Shown: in pieces, positions 47,346 through 59,209 of the stretch
Position numbering within the stretch: the stretch's first letter is position 1
Layout: every line of letters starts with the position of its first letter
Assembly: GCF_004664715.2 (NCBI RefSeq)
Contig: NC_051070.1
Span: 44,402,456-44,466,455 of the forward strand
DNA: 64,000 nt
Direction of reading: 5' to 3'
Source of the DNA: Peromyscus leucopus
Lineage: Eukaryota; Chordata; Mammalia; Rodentia; Cricetidae
Translations under genes and position numbers: made by a program
The notes under the pieces: model-generated
What the model saw: only the letters and a program-made list of their open reading frames with translations
The model's database searches: none
Told to the model about the DNA's origin: nothing

Positions 47346-49500
47346 TGGGGCACCATGGACCAATTTCCAAGGATCTTGGCCTCTCCTAACCGAACCAAGC
47401 TGCTGAGTTGAATCACCTAAGGTATGGATCATTCCATTGGCTTCTGCCACCCACCATACTCAACTCCAGACTCTAGAGTCTGCCTCTTCAGCTGTTTTCT
47501 CCTCCACCAGCTCTAACCAACTGACTCTCTTTGCCCACCCAGTGTTTTCTCAGTCTCTCTGGCTCCTGGAGTCTACTAAACCCTCCCGGGATCCCACCAC
47601 ATGGAAAGGTTCTGTCTCTTGTTTGTTCTCTGGCGTTTGCTGTAGGCTTCACCACTGTGATTCAGGGCATCTCTCTGCTCAAGAACTTACCCCCTCCCTC
47701 TACTGGAACATTCCCTCTGGCAGAGTTCCTGTTGGTGACTGTTCCCTAAGCCCCTCCCACCTCCTCTTCACTCTGCTTCTGAAGGATGACTTCTTTCCTG
47801 CCCTGTCTCTCAGCTCTCTCTTGGCTCTGACATGGCTCTTTCCCTTCAGAATTAGCTTTGTCACCTGCCTTCTCTGATCTTTTCCTCCCGGAACTCAGAG
47901 GTTTCATTAAAGCCTTGCTGTCTTATTGCAAACAGCTTGGCCTCAAACAGCCCAGGGGCCACAAAATGGCAAACTTGATTTCCAAATTCTCACTGAGTGC
48001 CATAACTTCTGCCATAGCCCAAGCCATGACCCCAAAGTCTCTTATCTCTGAGCTTTCTCTAGTCTCCACTTTTGAAAAATCTCTTATCTCTAAGACTTCT
48101 TTACTCTCTCCTCCCCCAAAATGTCTTACGACCATTCTTTAAACTCTATCTCAGGATTTATAAACTCACTGAGTGAGGTTAAAACTCTGTAAAATCTGTA
48201 ACTAAAAGTTAGTTTAAAACTTGTAACAAAAAGGTTCATAGTTAAAAAAATCTATACAGAGTCATGCTTATATGTAACTTGGATTCAACTCTGATTTAAG
48301 CAAATAGATTTGCTACAGCATACTAGATATGTATGTATAATATCTATATAAAAAATGAATACTGTATATATAGCATACTGTATATAGCTTTAATTCTAGT
48401 TTATAAAAATAGGACTTTAACAACATATATTTGATGAATAAGGTATGTTTGATTAAGGTTTATAAATTCCTGAGGTTATAAAGGTCTACTACTCAGGTTA
48501 ACAGAGACTGATTTAGAGATGTATGTCTAACCGTTTATGTATTGCTGTGTTCCATGCCAGCCTTCTAGAAAATTTTAGATTAAGGAACAACATATGCTTG
48601 ATGAATAAGTTATGTTTGAATAAATAAGGTTTATAAATTCTTAAGGCCTATTCAGGCTAGCAGAATCTTGACTTTAGGATGTATATCCAGCCTCTTTGTC
48701 TTTGCTAATTTTGTTAAGCTTTAGCTGCTAAGATAAACTGAGTCATACTAGAAATTGTGTATCCAATGAGTATATGAGCAACACAAATTAGACTTGTTGG
48801 GGTTCTTTTGTGGGGGGGGAGGACTCAAGGGTGGGAGGGTGTCTTTGGGAGGAATGGGAAGCAAGTGTGATTGGGGTGTATTGTATGAAATTCCCAAGTA
48901 ATTAGTAAAAATATTTTGTTGGGGAAAAATGTAATTCATTTATAAGAACAAGCTTAGCCTTCTGTATATGCTGTCAAGGTTAATCCTAAAGCAAGTAACT
49001 AAAATAAGTAAAATTTGTTTCAAATCAAGTGAATTTAATAGATTAGATGATGGCCCTCAAACCCTTCAGAGAGATCTGATGAATGTGACATTTAAGGTAT
49101 TTAATGAAAAAGGCTTCTCAGTTTCTGGTAGCAGCAACTGAGGCTATCTCCAAATAAGACGGGCTCCAATGGACTCCACCTGGAGCTTACTTCGAATGTG
49201 ATAACAATAACTTCTGAGCGAAGACCTGCCCATGCCTAGTCCACCACCAGGGCCCTGCTCAAACTGTGCACACTGTTGGGTTGACTGTCCCACTCTGCCT
49301 TTGTGAGGTAGGTCAGTTTTCCCAAGTCCTTCCTCCACAGGAAAATTGCTCAGACTTTCTGAGTTTAGTAGCTGTAAGCTGATGCCACCCTGTGTGAGAG
49401 CCAAAGAGTGATGACCTCTGCCCTCAAGAAAACCATTGAGATCACCATGGAGGATCCCAGGCTGGCCATCCAGATATCAGGTGAGTCTGTTGTTTTCGTT
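47346..49500 (+). pseudogene. Second ERV remnant, internal region without recognisable pol
   Basis: 47346-48150 is a C/T-rich leader-like region. Its longest open frame (47437-47877, 146 codons) has no retroviral motif I can name. From about 48945 to 49495 the sequence is collinear with the 3' region of the provirus at 44.4-45.85 kb: 'caagctta..cttctgtatatg', 'cctaaagcaagtaact', and 'ggctggccatccagatatca' against 'ctatccaggcaggcatatgt'. This suggests a related element with a large internal deletion. A 3' LTR was not identified. Confidence 0.5.
48785..48935 (+). mobile_element. L1 3'-end fragment inside the second ERV
   Basis: 'ggactcaagggtgggagggt', 'gtgtattgtatgaaattccc', then an ATTAGTAAAAATATTTT end resembles a rodent L1 3' terminus. 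No clear target duplication seen. Confidence 0.55.
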
Positions 49501-49907
49501 GATAGAGAGGCCATTTGGATTATACTTTCTGGTCAAACTTATCCCTCCCAGATCTCTATGATGGTGTTAATGGCAAGCTGTATGTAGCTTCATCAGTTCA
49601 ACTGCAGGAAGCTCACCTCAGCCAGCTACTCTCTCCAAGGCTACAACCACCTAGTCAGCCCATTTCATATGTAAAAATAAGGCCTTCCTTTTTCTAGAGC
49701 TACTAGGTCTCCTTGTTGAGAAAGGCAGACTCATGAATGGTTTACCTTACTGAGAGGCTGCGCACTGAAAAAGATAAACCCACAAAACATGTTTCCATGC
49801 AAAAGTAAGCTTAAACTATCATGCTGCTATTTACCAACTAAACATTTACTTTTTACTGTTCCTTTATTTAAAAGAACTTGCCTTTCAGTGACTGCTCTCC
49901 ATAATTG
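49501..49907. other. Intergenic, possibly more ERV-derived sequence
   Basis: No recognised repeat or gene. Confidence 0.3.
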
Positions 49908-50300
49908 TCTTAGTCAGTGTTCTATTGCTGTGAAGAGACACTATGACCACAGCAGCTCTTTCAAAAGAAAATGTTTAACTAGGACTGGCTTACCATTTCG
50001 GAGGTCTAGTCCATTGTCAGCATGGTGGGAAGCATGGCGGCACACAGGCAGACATGGTGCTGGAGAAGGAGCTGAGGGTTCCACATCCAGATCCACAGGC
50101 GCCAGGAAAAGAGCATGCTACTTAGCCCGGCTTATTTAACCCTAAAGCCCACCCTGACGGACACACTTCCTCCTACAAGGCCACAACTACTCCAACAAGA
50201 TCACACCTCCTGATCCTCCTAGCTAGTGCCACTCCCTGATGACTAAACATTCAAATATAGGAGCCTAAGGGAGCCCCTGTTATTCAAACCACCACAGTAA
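49908..50300 (+). repeat. Dispersed LTR-like repeat
   Basis: From 'cttagtcagtgttctattgc' through 'gcatggcggcacacaggcag' and 'acacacttcctcctacaagg' to 'attcaaaccaccacag'. A common rodent repeat related at its head to family D; the family name is uncertain. Confidence 0.6.
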
Positions 50301-50670
50301 TCAATCATCTGTGTCTCATGGTAAATGACTGGATGGGAGAAAAAGGTTGAAAGCTAATGTAAGTTGTGAGGGTCTAAGGAGGTGATTTAAGATAAGTAAA
50401 TGCAAGTTGTAAAGGTCTGAGGAAGAGATTTAAGGTATAATGAAAAATAAGACTTAGAGATAATATATGATGTTAGGACTTCAAAAGTTTGGAATCCTAA
50501 CATGTTAACCAGTGCAGTTCTGATAAGCTATTAATCTAGCCTTGGTAAAGCACTGGCTACTGTTATCATAGTTACAGGCTCAAAAACTTAAAGTTCCTTT
50601 GGTTGTTTTCTAAATATAGACTTAAAAGTGCTTTTTCCTGTGCCAAAACATCTCTGTGCAATCTATATCC
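50301..50670. other. Intergenic, nothing recognised
   Basis: Contains two imperfect direct blocks (agctaatgtaagttgtgagggtct at 50352 and aaatgcaagttgtaaaggtct at 50398), possibly a decayed tandem duplication. Confidence 0.4.
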
Positions 50671-50671
50671 A

Positions 50672-50753
<82 letters not shown>

Positions 50754-50759
50754 TGCATG

Positions 50760-50797
<38 letters not shown>

Positions 50798-50808
50798 ATA
50801 TATATATC
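50671..50808. repeat. Compound microsatellite (ATCT)n-(AC)n-(TA)n
   Basis: (ATCT)n to about 50716, (AC)n to 50750, then (TA)n at 50760-50807 with one TT break at 50787. Confidence 0.95.
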
Positions 50809-51259
50809 CCTCTGGACAGAGAAAAGAGTGTTCATGTTTTTATTTTAAACACAGAACCATTGTTTTGGATCCTCAAGCTTTTGCTGTGGCTCAAAGGCAT
50901 GGATCTATTCCAGCTGTTTATAGACAAACAGTTACTAACTGCTTTTTCTACAGTGAGGATTTCAGTGCAGATTCCAAACAGTGCTCACACTAATACATCT
51001 TAAGATTTTATCTCTTTTTTTGTAAACTTTAAGAAAATTAATGTATGCATCAGGGTGTCTTGAGATCCATCTGTCCATCTGTCACAGGTCAACTGGTCTC
51101 CAGAAAGTACTCCCGTCAGTTGACAGCCTAAGCTTTCCTGGCTCTCCCTGAGGAGAGGCCCTTTGCTTCCTCTTGTCATGAGACTCCTTTCCACCACCAC
51201 CTCCAACAACCAGGACCACAGGCTTGGAAGTTTCAAGTGTGTACCCGAGATAAAGATTT
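50809..51259. other. Intergenic, nothing recognised
   Basis: No repeat, exon or RNA gene recognised. Confidence 0.4.
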
Positions 51260-51270
51260 CCTTAAGCTCC

Positions 51271-51446
51271 TTTTTTTTTTTTTTTTTTTTTTTTTTTTGG
51301 TTTTTCGAGACAGGGTTTCTCTGCGTAGCTTTGCGCCTTTCCTGGAGCTCACTTGGTAGCCCAGGCTGGCCTCGAACTCACAGAGATCCGCCTGGCTCTG
51401 CCTCCCAAGTGCTGGGATTAAAGGCGTGCGCCACCACCGCCCGGCT
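51271..51446 (-). repeat. Young full-length B1 with a perfect target duplication
   Basis: A 28-base poly-T (reverse A-tail), then a CpG-retaining B1 ('cgagacagggtttctctgcg', 'gcgtgcgccaccaccgcccg'). CCTTAAGCTCC flanks it at 51260-51270 and 51447-51457. Preserved CpGs and the perfect 11-bp duplication indicate a recent insertion. Confidence 0.95.
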
Positions 51447-51457
51447 CCTTAAGCTCC

Positions 51458-52720
51458 TTAACTTTATCATCTGTCCCTAGTATACATCTGTCCCAGCAGA
51501 TTTCCACTAGACTGACAGATACCATCCAGGAATCAAGTTCAGCCTACAAACTGCTCCAAAACTGCTTGTAACACAGCAGCGCCAGGTGGTCCTGCAGAAC
51601 CAGCCATCCTTGGAGTTGCTGAAAAACTATGTAAATGAGTCCAGCCAATGTAATCATCCCCGATCTCTGCAGGCTGGGTCAGTGAGATGCTTCTGACAAA
51701 TGTGCCCTACCACTGCCTGAATCCCCTCCCTCTCCCTGCCTTTGACAAGCATGCTAGCCTTCCTGGGTCCCTAGAATGACATCTTAATCTCAGATGAGAA
51801 GCAGTTACAGAAGAGAGTGTGCTGTCCCTTACCATTGACAAGACTGGAAAATAGTCTCCACCCAGTATGGATGATGACTCCTCCATGTCCCCTGTCCTAA
51901 TCCTTTCCCACCCATATCCTGCAGCCCTTCCCAGAGGTGTCCACCCAAAATTAGGAAAGAATTACATACAACTGGTTGGGAGGAGCACATGAATGATCAG
52001 GTTAAGAGTCTGATGATGATCCCTGCCTCCTCCTTCCAAGAGGTAATGTCAATAGTCAACAAGCCCTGCTATGACGATCTTGAGCAAGCAGGCTCATACT
52101 CCTAAAGATGGCAGCTGTTAGACTTGGAGGATGGTCCTGTACACATGAGGCTTCTCTAAAGTGTCCCCCTCTTGCATCAGTAGCAGAGAGTATCCTTCCT
52201 CTCAGGATCCCTTTGCTGTGCTAATGTAGATCAACTGTACTCAGAGCATCACACCTCAGACGCATGCTGCTGCTGCTGCTCGTCCCAGCTCTTTACCTGT
52301 CCCAGCCTTGCCTCTCTGCACTTGTCATTGGATCTCAAACTGGCTAGTAGATTGAATTCTTCAGCACTTGACTGCAGATTAAAATCTAATATCTGCATTC
52401 AAAGTGTTCATAGTCTGGTACTCTACAGGGAAGAAAGCATTGCAAATGTCAAGTGAGAGAGAGACACCGAAGAGGTCTGAAGAAGATGTACCCCAAACAA
52501 TCCACAATCTAGGAAGAAATCAATTAGAAGAATTGATGGAGATGGGGGCTGGAGAGGCATGCAGAGCCAGACTTAAGGTATTTAGATCCAGTCTTCAAAA
52601 TACTAGGGAACTCAATTAGGAAAGCAAAGAGATTGGATTTGTCTCATACAAATAAATGTGAGATAACTGTGAAAGTCATATAACTGAAAATGGAAATGGT
52701 ACGACATAAGCAATGGAATA
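51458..52720. other. Intergenic, nothing recognised
   Basis: Contains a short (CTG)5 at about 52265-52280. No gene or repeat recognised. Confidence 0.4.
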
Positions 52721-52724
52721 TTCA

Positions 52725-53028
52725 ACATGGCGGCTCATACCTGTAAGAGAGACTGAGGCTGGTGGATTGTAATGAGTGCATGGCCACCTTGGGATATGAT
52801 AAGACTTTTCTCAAGAGAAAGAAAGAGAGCTAGGGTGAGGACCTGAGTCTGAATCTCTGGAACCCACCTAAAGTTGGGCACAGTCGATCGTATCTGTAAT
52901 TCTAGTGCTCCCGGGGCAAGATGGAAGGCAGAGACTGGAGAATCCCCAGAAGCTCACTGTGCTGCACCGTGGTAAGCAACAAAGGAAACCCTGCCCCAAA
53001 ACCAACTCGAAGATGAGGACACATGAAC

Positions 53029-53082
<54 letters not shown>
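52725..53082 (+). repeat. Two diverged SINE fragments and an (AC)n tract
   Basis: About 52725-52840 is a weak B1 ('catggcggctcatacctgta'). About 52870-53010 is a B1/B4-like unit ('gatcgtatctgtaattctag', 'gactggagaatccccagaag'). (AC)n lies at 53030-53081. Confidence 0.55.
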
Positions 53083-53084
<2 letters not shown>

Positions 53085-53590
53085 GGAAGATGCAGCTCAG
53101 GAAAGGACTGAGGAGCTACTTAAGAGATTAGGATGGAAGACAATATGGAGAAAGACAATGGAGATAAGAAGTGGAACTAAGACGGGGAAGAGGGAAGTGG
53201 GGAGGTCCCCATTGCTGCCCCTACACCACACCCACCAGTCTGAGCTTGTGTTTGCCAGGTCATTGAAAGAGACCAAATAATTAAAGAGGGGGATTGAAAT
53301 TGGAAAAGAGAACGGGGGAACTTTCTCTAGCCTTTCCTTTCCAGGTCACCCTCTAAGCAGGGGTTCTTCCTTCTTTTGAACATTTATGTTCCCATTTTGA
53401 GATCCTTACAGTTGATCAGCCATGCTGAATTGTATTATGAAGACAGGTGAATAACCTGCTGATTTGAAAGTGTTTTGATATGCAGATTATCAATAATTAT
53501 ATCTTATAATAGAAGAAATACATAATTCCTTAAAGGTCCGGGTCCTTTATCTTTTGTGAATTCACCTAAGAAAGCAAATTTAACAGAAAA
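53083..53590. other. Intergenic, nothing recognised
   Basis: No repeat, exon or RNA gene recognised. Confidence 0.4.
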
Positions 53591-53591
53591 C

Positions 53592-53772
53592 AGATTTTGA
53601 GCACATGTAATCTGAGCATCCAGGACACTGAGGCAGAAGGACCATGAGATTGAGGTACCAGGCTACATAAAGAAAGAGAGCCTGTCTCGGAAAGAAAGAG
53701 AGAACAAGAAAGCGAGAGAGCGAGAGAGCGAGAGAGCGAGAGAGCGAGAGCGAGAGCGAGAGCGAGAGCGAG

Positions 53773-53823
<51 letters not shown>

Positions 53824-53936
53824 GAGGAGGAGAAAGAAAGACAGAAAGAGGAAGGAAGGGAGGAAGAAAAGGAAGGAAGGAAGGAAGGAAGGAAGGAAGG
53901 AAGGAAGGAAGGAAGGAAGGAAGGAAGAAAAGATGG
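53592..53936 (+). repeat. B1 fragment whose tail runs into a long purine microsatellite
   Basis: B1-like 53592-53690 ('gcacatgtaatctgagcatc' to 'gcctgtctcgg'), then GAAAGAGA, (GAGAGC)n, (GAGAGCGA)n, (GA)n, and (GGAA)n to 53930. All plus-strand purine apart from the C in the hexamers. Confidence 0.8.
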
Positions 53937-55289
53937 CGAGTCAGATAATTCTTGAAATGTCTGTTAAACTTTGTTCCTGTTGGCTACTGTTAGAGGTCAC
54001 GTGAGAGTTAATATTTAGTCAAAAACGAATTCAGCCAAGAATGTTTTCATATATCCATGAATATTTGACCCCATGAGATAATTCCTTGAGTGTACATAGA
54101 AAGTAAGTCTCAAAGGCCTTTCACACACATTATTCCTTGAACAAGGTGCCCTGGAAGGTAACTAGGTCCTTCAGTTCTAATGCCTCCGAGGAAAAAAAAT
54201 AAGACTAAATCAGTTTTCACAGAGCTTGGCTGAGGGCCACTTGGATTCAATGCTGATTTTGTGGTACTCTGCAAATAGAATAACCAATATTGAGGCACTA
54301 TGTTGATATTGGATTTGGGAGGCATTGCCAGAACAAACACAGGACAGGCCATGCTCTTGTGGTGGTTGCAGAGAGAGGTTCATTATGATAAAAAAAAAAA
54401 AATATGTCTTACATTCTAAGAGACAAACTTGCTGGACCTCACAGCCAGAATTATAATACACCCAAGACTGCTGTCCTGCTGTATATTCAACTGTTTGTTT
54501 CACCTGCCTTTAAGAGAACAGTGGGACAACCAACCTTACCTGCTTTGGATTACCCATGTAATCAACTTTTATAACCTAAGCTATGCATAACTGGCATCTT
54601 AAGTCATGTGCTCTTCCATATCCCTGACCTAGAGTAACACACGTGTGTTTGTGTGCTATGATAACCATCTGCTGGAAATAGAAAATAGGCTGGAAGTGGC
54701 CTTATAAAATGAATATCCACCATAAACGCTGAAAGGAGCATTCCAGTATTACTTGATGGTGTGTTTGTTTGTTATCTGGGTCAGTTGGAGCCAGTGACCC
54801 CATCCCTTTAAAAAACCAAACAAACTCCATTAAAGTTTTCTTTAAAATATCCCTCATTCCTTCCTGATGTGATGCATTCTGTGCTGTTCAACAAAAGAGA
54901 GAACAAAGCCCTTTGTTGGGGACACACATGACAGACACAAGAGCAGACACAGACATGGGGACAAACACACAAGACAGCCTCCAGGCAGACACAGATTCAG
55001 ACCCATACAGCAGATATGCAGAGACAATGAAAGGATGGGGAGAGAAAAGCCGAGAATGTGAATCAGGGCTCCGTCTTGGTGAACTGACCCCAGGAGGAAG
55101 CCCTTTGATTGCTTTCCTTAATGTGAGGCTGACATAGGATCGGTGTCTCTGAGTGTGTTATTAGTGTATTCAAATCAAACACACACGTCAGTGCCTTGTG
55201 GGAGGCGTCTTTACTGCCTTTCATTCTTGCAGGTGGTGATCGGGTTTTATTTTGAATACATCGGGCCTTCCAACTCTCACAGGACACAG
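53937..55289. other. Intergenic, nothing recognised
   Basis: No repeat, exon or RNA gene recognised. Confidence 0.4.
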
Positions 55290-55291
55290 AA

Positions 55292-55508
55292 GTGGGTCTG
55301 GGAATGTAGCTGAGTTGGTAGGGTGCTTGTCCAGCGTGCACTAAGCTCTAGATTTGGTCCTCAGAACCACAAAAAGGCTGGTGTGGTGATGCAGACCTGT
55401 CACTCTGGAGGTGGAGACAGGGAGATCAGAAGGTCAAGGTCATCATCTTCTATAGCAACTTTAAGGCTGACAGGTGCCCCAGGAGGTCCCGTCTCTAACA
55501 AACAAACA
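55292..55508 (+). repeat. B4-type SINE (ID part plus B1 part)
   Basis: ID-like head 'tgggaatgtagctgagttgg' with 'ggtgcttgtccagcgtgcac', followed by the B1 part 'tggtgtggtgatgcagacct' and the end 'gtcccgtctctaacaaac'. Confidence 0.75.
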
Positions 55509-56300
55509 GAATATAGACATTAGGACTCAAGGTTACTCTTTCTTTCTCTCTAGCTCTCTCTCTGGAATTTGGGGTCCATTTGATGATGCTGTGCCATGAC
55601 TGACTGTTTACTTGAGTACCTAGAACTGCTGCACTTAGTGGCAGAAATGAGGATGCTCTGCAGGAAAGGCTACTCAGCTGCAAGAAATACACCCAGCTGA
55701 CTGACAGCCTCCAACTCCTGAGTCACTCAGCCCAGCTCAGCTTCGGAGTCCTTTTGCACTCCCCTGGGAGCATCTTGGCCATGGTCCTCTTGTACTGCTC
55801 TGTGAGCCTCAGCTCAGGACTATGGGGTCTAGCCAAGCTGTCCAAAGCTAACCCTTCTAAGGATAGGCCTTGGAGTCCCCACTCACAGAAGAGATCATCA
55901 GAGATGCCTATCCATGGGAGAGCTCCCCATCAATCCCACGAACTTCCTTTGACATCTGGAGTCCAGTCCACAGCGAACCTTTACACTGCTAGCTCCATCC
56001 TCCATAGTACCTCGCAGAAGACCCTGTAGACACACCTGCCACAAGGCTACAAAGAGGCAGACAAGGAGACAGAGTGAGAATGGACCCTCAGGGACTGTGG
56101 TATACAAGTCATTCTTAGTGAGATGCTTTCTTTCTACAAGAAAGTCTCAAGTTCTTACCAGCTCATGGAGAAGTGAGTTGACACTGTCTACCACCTGGCC
56201 ATGCAGAGAGAGAACCTGCCAAGGATGTCCTTGGCTCCTTCTGCAGGACAGCATGAGACAAGGGTGCAGCGGAAGACCAGAAGTCCCTGCATACCTCTAA
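55509..56300. other. Intergenic, nothing recognised
   Basis: No repeat, exon or RNA gene recognised. Several short open frames overlap without any domain. Confidence 0.4.
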
Positions 56301-56307
56301 AGCTATT

Positions 56308-56308
56308 G

Positions 56309-56402
<94 letters not shown>
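56308..56402. repeat. Compound microsatellite (ATT)n-(AGT)n-(TG)n
   Basis: Three abutting tracts: about 10 ATT, about 11 AGT and about 15 TG units. Confidence 0.95.
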
Positions 56403-56405
<3 letters not shown>

Positions 56406-56556
56406 ATGAGCGCAAATGCATCCTGGTGCATGTGTGGAGGTCAGAAGACAACTTGTTGCTGTTGGTTTTCTCTACCACGTGAGTCCCAGGGATTAAACTT
56501 AAGTGGCTAGCCTAGGCACCAAGCCTCTTTGCCTCCTGAGCCATCTTATCAGCCCT
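56403..56556 (-). repeat. B3/B2-like SINE
   Basis: Reverse: 'gtgtggaggtcagaagacaa', 'gagtcccagggattaaactt', 'gagccatcttatcagccc'. Confidence 0.65.
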
Positions 56557-56955
56557 TGGGCATCTATTAAACAGAGTTAGGGTTGCTGTAAAGGACCTGT
56601 TCCTAGTTATAAGTACAGGGCCAGCTTTATCAGCACTGGGTTCTACTACTCTGGTTTTGAAACATGAGGCACCCAAAACAATGGTACTAATTTCTAAGAC
56701 AGGTTTCATTTCCAAAGTTCCATCACTGGCAAGGGTCAAAAGAGCCTCCTCATGAATTTTCAATACAGTGGAGCTCTTGGATCACCATTACTACTAAACA
56801 ATTAAATCTAATATGGGAGGGCATATTAGCAACCTGGGGGAAATTTCACAGACAAGGTTAGCGATCAGCTTTCCAAAGAACAATACCCTTTCACTATAAT
56901 AAACTTGTTTATTTAAGTGAAACCACAGATGTTTAAATTTACTTATTATTTTTTC
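56557..56955. other. Intergenic, nothing recognised
   Basis: No repeat, exon or RNA gene recognised. Confidence 0.4.
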
Positions 56956-56956
56956 T

Positions 56957-56957
56957 T

Positions 56958-56988
<31 letters not shown>

Positions 56989-57100
56989 TGTGTGTAAGAC
57001 AGGACACACTATAGTGCAAGCTGTCCTTGAATTTCTGATCTCCTGTCTCCACCTCTCAAATCCTAGGATTATAGGCATGCACCACAACACCCAACTCACA
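56957..57100 (-). repeat. B1-like SINE with a (TTTA)n tail
   Basis: (TTTA)n at 56957-56988, then the reverse B1 'gtaagacaggacacactata' ... 'taggcatgcaccacaacacc'. Confidence 0.65.
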
Positions 57101-57284
57101 GGTTCTTTGTGGGGAATACAAGAGTATGTGTTGGTATAAAAATACATACATAATTTCCATGATTTTATATCTTACTTTTACCCATTTAATGATGAAAATT
57201 CTGGTTGAAAAAAACTTACACTAATAGCATTTTTTAATAGGGGGATTATTGTAAAACAAAAAGTTTCTACAATTGTACATGTTT

Positions 57285-57412
57285 GTTTATTTTGTTTATC
57301 AGACAGGGTCTCAAATATTCCAGAATGGCCTCAAACTCACTACACAGCCAAGGATGACCTTAAACTTCCGGTCCTCCTGCCTCCACTTCCCCAAAGGTCT
57401 GCTGCTCTAGCC
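57285..57412 (-). repeat. B1-like SINE, diverged
   Basis: Reverse: 'tcagacagggtctcaaatat', 'ggcctcaaactcactacaca', 'ttccggtcctcctgcctcca'. Confidence 0.55.
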
Positions 57413-57772
57413 CACAACTCTGATGTTTTGGGATGCAGTTGTTTATGCCCTCTCTCCCCATCTGGGGCCTCTTCTCAGGCTGACATCTACTGCATGCGTT
57501 TTCTCAGAAAGAAACACTATTCTTCTAGGTGCTGGGCTCGCTCAGTCCGTAGAGGACCACTTCTGCTCTCTCTTCCTCTCTCACAGATTTGTCATCAGTA
57601 CTGCGGTGTGGCTCTCATTTTCAATTGCTTTTGCACTGTTATGTTCTTAGTAACTACTTTGGTTTTTCGAAATAGAAATATCACTCATCATTTCTCCTTT
57701 CCCTTCCCTTCCCTTCCTCCAAGTCTTCCTATGTATCCCCACCCCTCAAATCATGACTGTTTTTTCTTTATT

Positions 57773-57822
<50 letters not shown>

Positions 57823-58114
57823 ATCCCTAAATAAATAAATACTTCTCAGTCTCTATAATCTTTCTTGTATGTATATATGATTTCAGGACTGACCATTTGG
57901 GTTTGGATAGCCAACTGAGAAGTTCTTCCTTAGGGACGACTATTTTCCCACTCTCAGCATTCTTTAGCTGCCTGTAGTTCTTTGTGGAGGGTTAGTTTGT
58001 ATAGGTTAGGGTTAGGGACCCATGGGGTTTCCTCTCCCCATGTTAGCAAGTCTATTGGTGGTGTCCTTGTTCGGGTGTTGTTCAGGCAGCCCTGTTAATG
58101 CGACTTCATCTGGG
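57413..58114. other. Intergenic; one (TG)n microsatellite
   Basis: (TG)n at about 57774-57820. The rest is unrecognised. Confidence 0.5.
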
Positions 58115-58184
58115 TGGTGGTTTGAATGATAATTCAAACATAGGCTCATATGTTTGAATGTTTAGTCCCCAGTTAGTGGAACTG

Positions 58185-58325
58185 CTGGGCATAGTTGCAC
58201 ATGCCTTTAATCCCATCACTCAGGAGACAGAGGCAAGCAGATCTCTGTGAGTTCAAGGCCAGGTTGAGCTACATAGTGACATAGGACAACTGGGAAAGAC
58301 CCTGTCTCAAAAACAAAACAAAAAA
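58185..58325 (+). repeat. B1 SINE inserted in the repeat at 58.1 kb
   Basis: Flanked by CAGTTAGTGGAACTG (58170-58184) and CAGTTGGTGGAATTG (58326-58340), 13 of 15 identical. Confidence 0.85.
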
Positions 58326-58425
58326 CAGTTGGTGGAATTGTTTGGGAAGGATTAGGAAGTGTGGCCTTGTTGGAGGAGGTATATTAGAGGAGGTGGGCTT
58401 TGAGGTTTCAAAAGTCCAGGCCCAA

Positions 58426-58591
58426 GCCAGGCAGTGGTGGCACACACCTTTAACCCCAGCACTTGGGAGGCAGAGGTAGGTGGATCTCTGTGAGTTCTAG
58501 ACTAGCCTGGTCTACAGAGTTAGTTCCAGGACAGCCAAGGCTATACAAAGAAACTCTGTCTTGAAAAACAAAAACAAACAAATGAAAAAAC
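58426..58591 (+). repeat. B1 SINE inserted in the same repeat
   Basis: Flanked by AAAGTCCAGGCCCAA (58411-58425) and AAAGTCCAGTCCCAA (58592-58606), 14 of 15 identical. Confidence 0.9.
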
Positions 58592-58805
58592 AAAGTCCAG
58601 TCCCAATATCTCTTTTTCTTGGCCTGTAACTTTTGGTTCAGATGTGAGTTCTCAGCTACTTCTCCAATCACCATGCCTGCCTGCCTGCTATGATGCTTCC
58701 TGCCATGATGATAATAGATTAAGCCTCTGAAACTAGAAGTGAGCCCCAATTAAATGCTTTCTCTTGTAAGTGACCTTGGTCATGGTATTTTGTTACATCA
58801 GTTGG

Positions 58806-59208
58806 TGTAGCTTCCCAGCTATTTCTATGAGATGCAATTTCACAGCAGACGTCTTATTCCTCTGGGTCTTAGACTCTTCCCACTCCCTCTCCCCTATGTT
58901 CCCTGAGCCTTGGATACAGGGGTTGCGTTGTAGACATATCACTTGGGGCTGGGTTCCATACTCGTTCTTTGCAGCTTGTTCCATTGTGGTTTTCTGTAAT
59001 GGTCCCCCGCTGTTGCAAAGAGACATTTCTTTGAGGAGAGGTGAGACCTGCACTCACTTGTGGGTATAAGGATAAAAATTTAGAATGTAGTTCGGAATCA
59101 CGCTTGCTTAGCCAAGTGGTGGTTGTGCCACCGCAGTCATGGATCTTGTGACCGTCCTCATCTCAACCTCACCATGTACTTTGGTGATGCTTTTTAAACA
59201 CACACAGT
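58806..59208. other. Intergenic, nothing recognised
   Basis: No repeat, exon or RNA gene recognised. Confidence 0.4.
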
Positions 59209-59209
59209 G

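Larger units (their letters stand above)
58115..58805 (+). repeat. Dispersed LTR-like repeat split by two B1 insertions
   Basis: Segments 58115-58184, 58326-58425 and 58592-58805 read as one element: 'ggtggtttgaatgataattc', 'ttgtttgggaaggattagga', 'atgatgataatagattaagc', 'caattaaatgctttctcttg', 'ggtcatggtattttgttac'. The two B1s account for the gaps. Confidence 0.7.

Noticed and set aside
47437..47877. 146-codon open frame as a gag or host gene
   Set aside because: No capsid homology region, zinc knuckle or other motif is visible; it lies in pyrimidine-rich leader-like sequence.
50603..51003. Open frames with Ile-Tyr and Thr-His repeats
   Set aside because: They are translations of the (ATCT)n, (AC)n and (TA)n microsatellites.
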